Source of the DNA: Thermoplasmata archaeon
GTDB lineage: Archaea > Thermoplasmatota > Thermoplasmata > Lutacidiplasmatales > UBA184
Reading direction: 5' to 3'
NCBI GenBank assembly: GCA_027315165.1
Contig: DAHUYN010000005.1
Coordinates: forward strand, 62,001-126,000
Length of the DNA: 64,000 nucleotides
Positions 63,858 to 64,000 of this stretch are shown one piece after another (position 1 is the stretch's first letter; each line of letters starts with the position of its first letter). Below the pieces are notes generated by a model, which was given only the letters and a program-made list of their open reading frames with translations, was not told where the DNA came from and did no database searches. The position numbers were made by a program, and so were the translations under genes.

Positions 63858-64000
63858 GTGCCCCGCGCGAGGAGACCGGCGGGCGGCCCGTCCCGGGACC
63901 CGCGTCCGATCCGGCCGCCGAGCACCTGGCGGGCGATCGGCCGGCTCGAGGGGTTCCACAAGGAGAGCGGGTTCACGATCGAGCCCGACGCGAGCGGCGA
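63858..64000 (+). CDS. Partial unknown gene at the right edge
   Basis: Only 47 codons are inside the window. Reads VPRARRPAGGPSRDPRPIRP, then STWRAIGRLEGFHKESGFTI and EPDASG. The basic, Pro-rich start is followed by what looks like a folded domain. GTG 63858 is chosen because ACTTATCC lies 26 nt upstream. Not identifiable from this piece. Confidence 0.5.
   Translation, partial: MPRARRPAGGPSRDPRPIRPPSTWRAIGRLEGFHKESGFTIEPDASG

Overview
Overall. This is a very GC-rich archaeal chromosome segment. Archaeal marks are ribosomal protein eS1, fibrillarin, an archaeal-type UMP kinase, tRNA-Tyr with a C1:G72 pair, two tRNAs with introns just after the anticodon, a mevalonate-pathway decarboxylase, FlaI/FlaJ-type pilus genes and TATA boxes about 25-27 nt upstream of start codons, which implies mostly leaderless mRNAs. 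Together with the PKD/Kelch-type surface proteins this suggests a terrestrial, high-GC lineage of Thermoplasmatota. That placement is an inference; no rRNA is present.

Layout. 1-7.5 kb: PhoU-like regulator (cut by the window edge), PadR-ABC exporter operon, a DUF2299-like protein and a P-type ATPase. 7.7-10.3 kb: three toxin-antitoxin pairs (VapBC, MNT/HEPN, RelE-type) stacked downstream of tRNA-Leu, each interval bounded by a copy of the tRNA-Leu 3' end followed at a fixed distance by a T-arm-like motif. 10.4-16.5 kb: LsrF-family enzyme, Lrp regulator and glutamine synthetase, amidohydrolase, truA. 16.5-25.3 kb: small zinc ribbons, GNAT, a large exported esterase, thioredoxin, aldo/keto reductase, MFS exporter, SnoaL-like protein. 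25.3-25.8 kb: remains of an IS66-type transposase and a tyrosine integrase beside tRNA-Glu. 26.2-29.4 kb: HPS-RraA fusion, DNA methyltransferase, hypothetical gene.

29.4-36.6 kb: RidA, fibrillarin and then a conjugation-like secretion/DNA-transfer locus: surface receptor-like protein with a cytoplasmic winged helix, VirB2/CedA1-like subunit, VirB6/CedA-like membrane protein, PrgI/VirB3-like protein, small membrane protein and VirB4/CedB-like ATPase, mostly with ATGA/GTGA overlaps. 36.7-41.6 kb: housekeeping and hypothetical genes. 41.8-42.6 kb: a second tRNA-bounded RelE-type toxin-antitoxin cassette at the intron-containing tRNA-Met. 42.6-47.4 kb: eS1, then a MoxR/chelatase-like AAA+ ATPase with a Cys-rich insert and its VWA partner.

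47.4-54.6 kb: a pilus operon (pilin-like protein, FlaI, FlaJ, FlaJ, FlaI) ending in an overlapping DNA methyltransferase. 54.8-64 kb: ACT protein, tRNA-Gly, giant Kelch/PKD surface protein, tRNA-Tyr, phosphatase, adenylate kinase, UMP kinase, ribose-5-phosphate isomerase, crotonase, PaaA-like di-iron protein, mevalonate-pathway decarboxylase.

How it fits together. The two most striking features are (1) a repeated, apparently undescribed arrangement in which single toxin-antitoxin pairs are stacked between duplicated tRNA 3' ends, with no recombinase, and (2) two envelope-spanning machines, each next to a stand-alone DNA methyltransferase, which could form a DNA uptake or exchange system with methylation marking. 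HPS-RraA and RpiA suggest pentose supply by the reverse ribulose-monophosphate route; UMP kinase and adenylate kinase sit beside RpiA.
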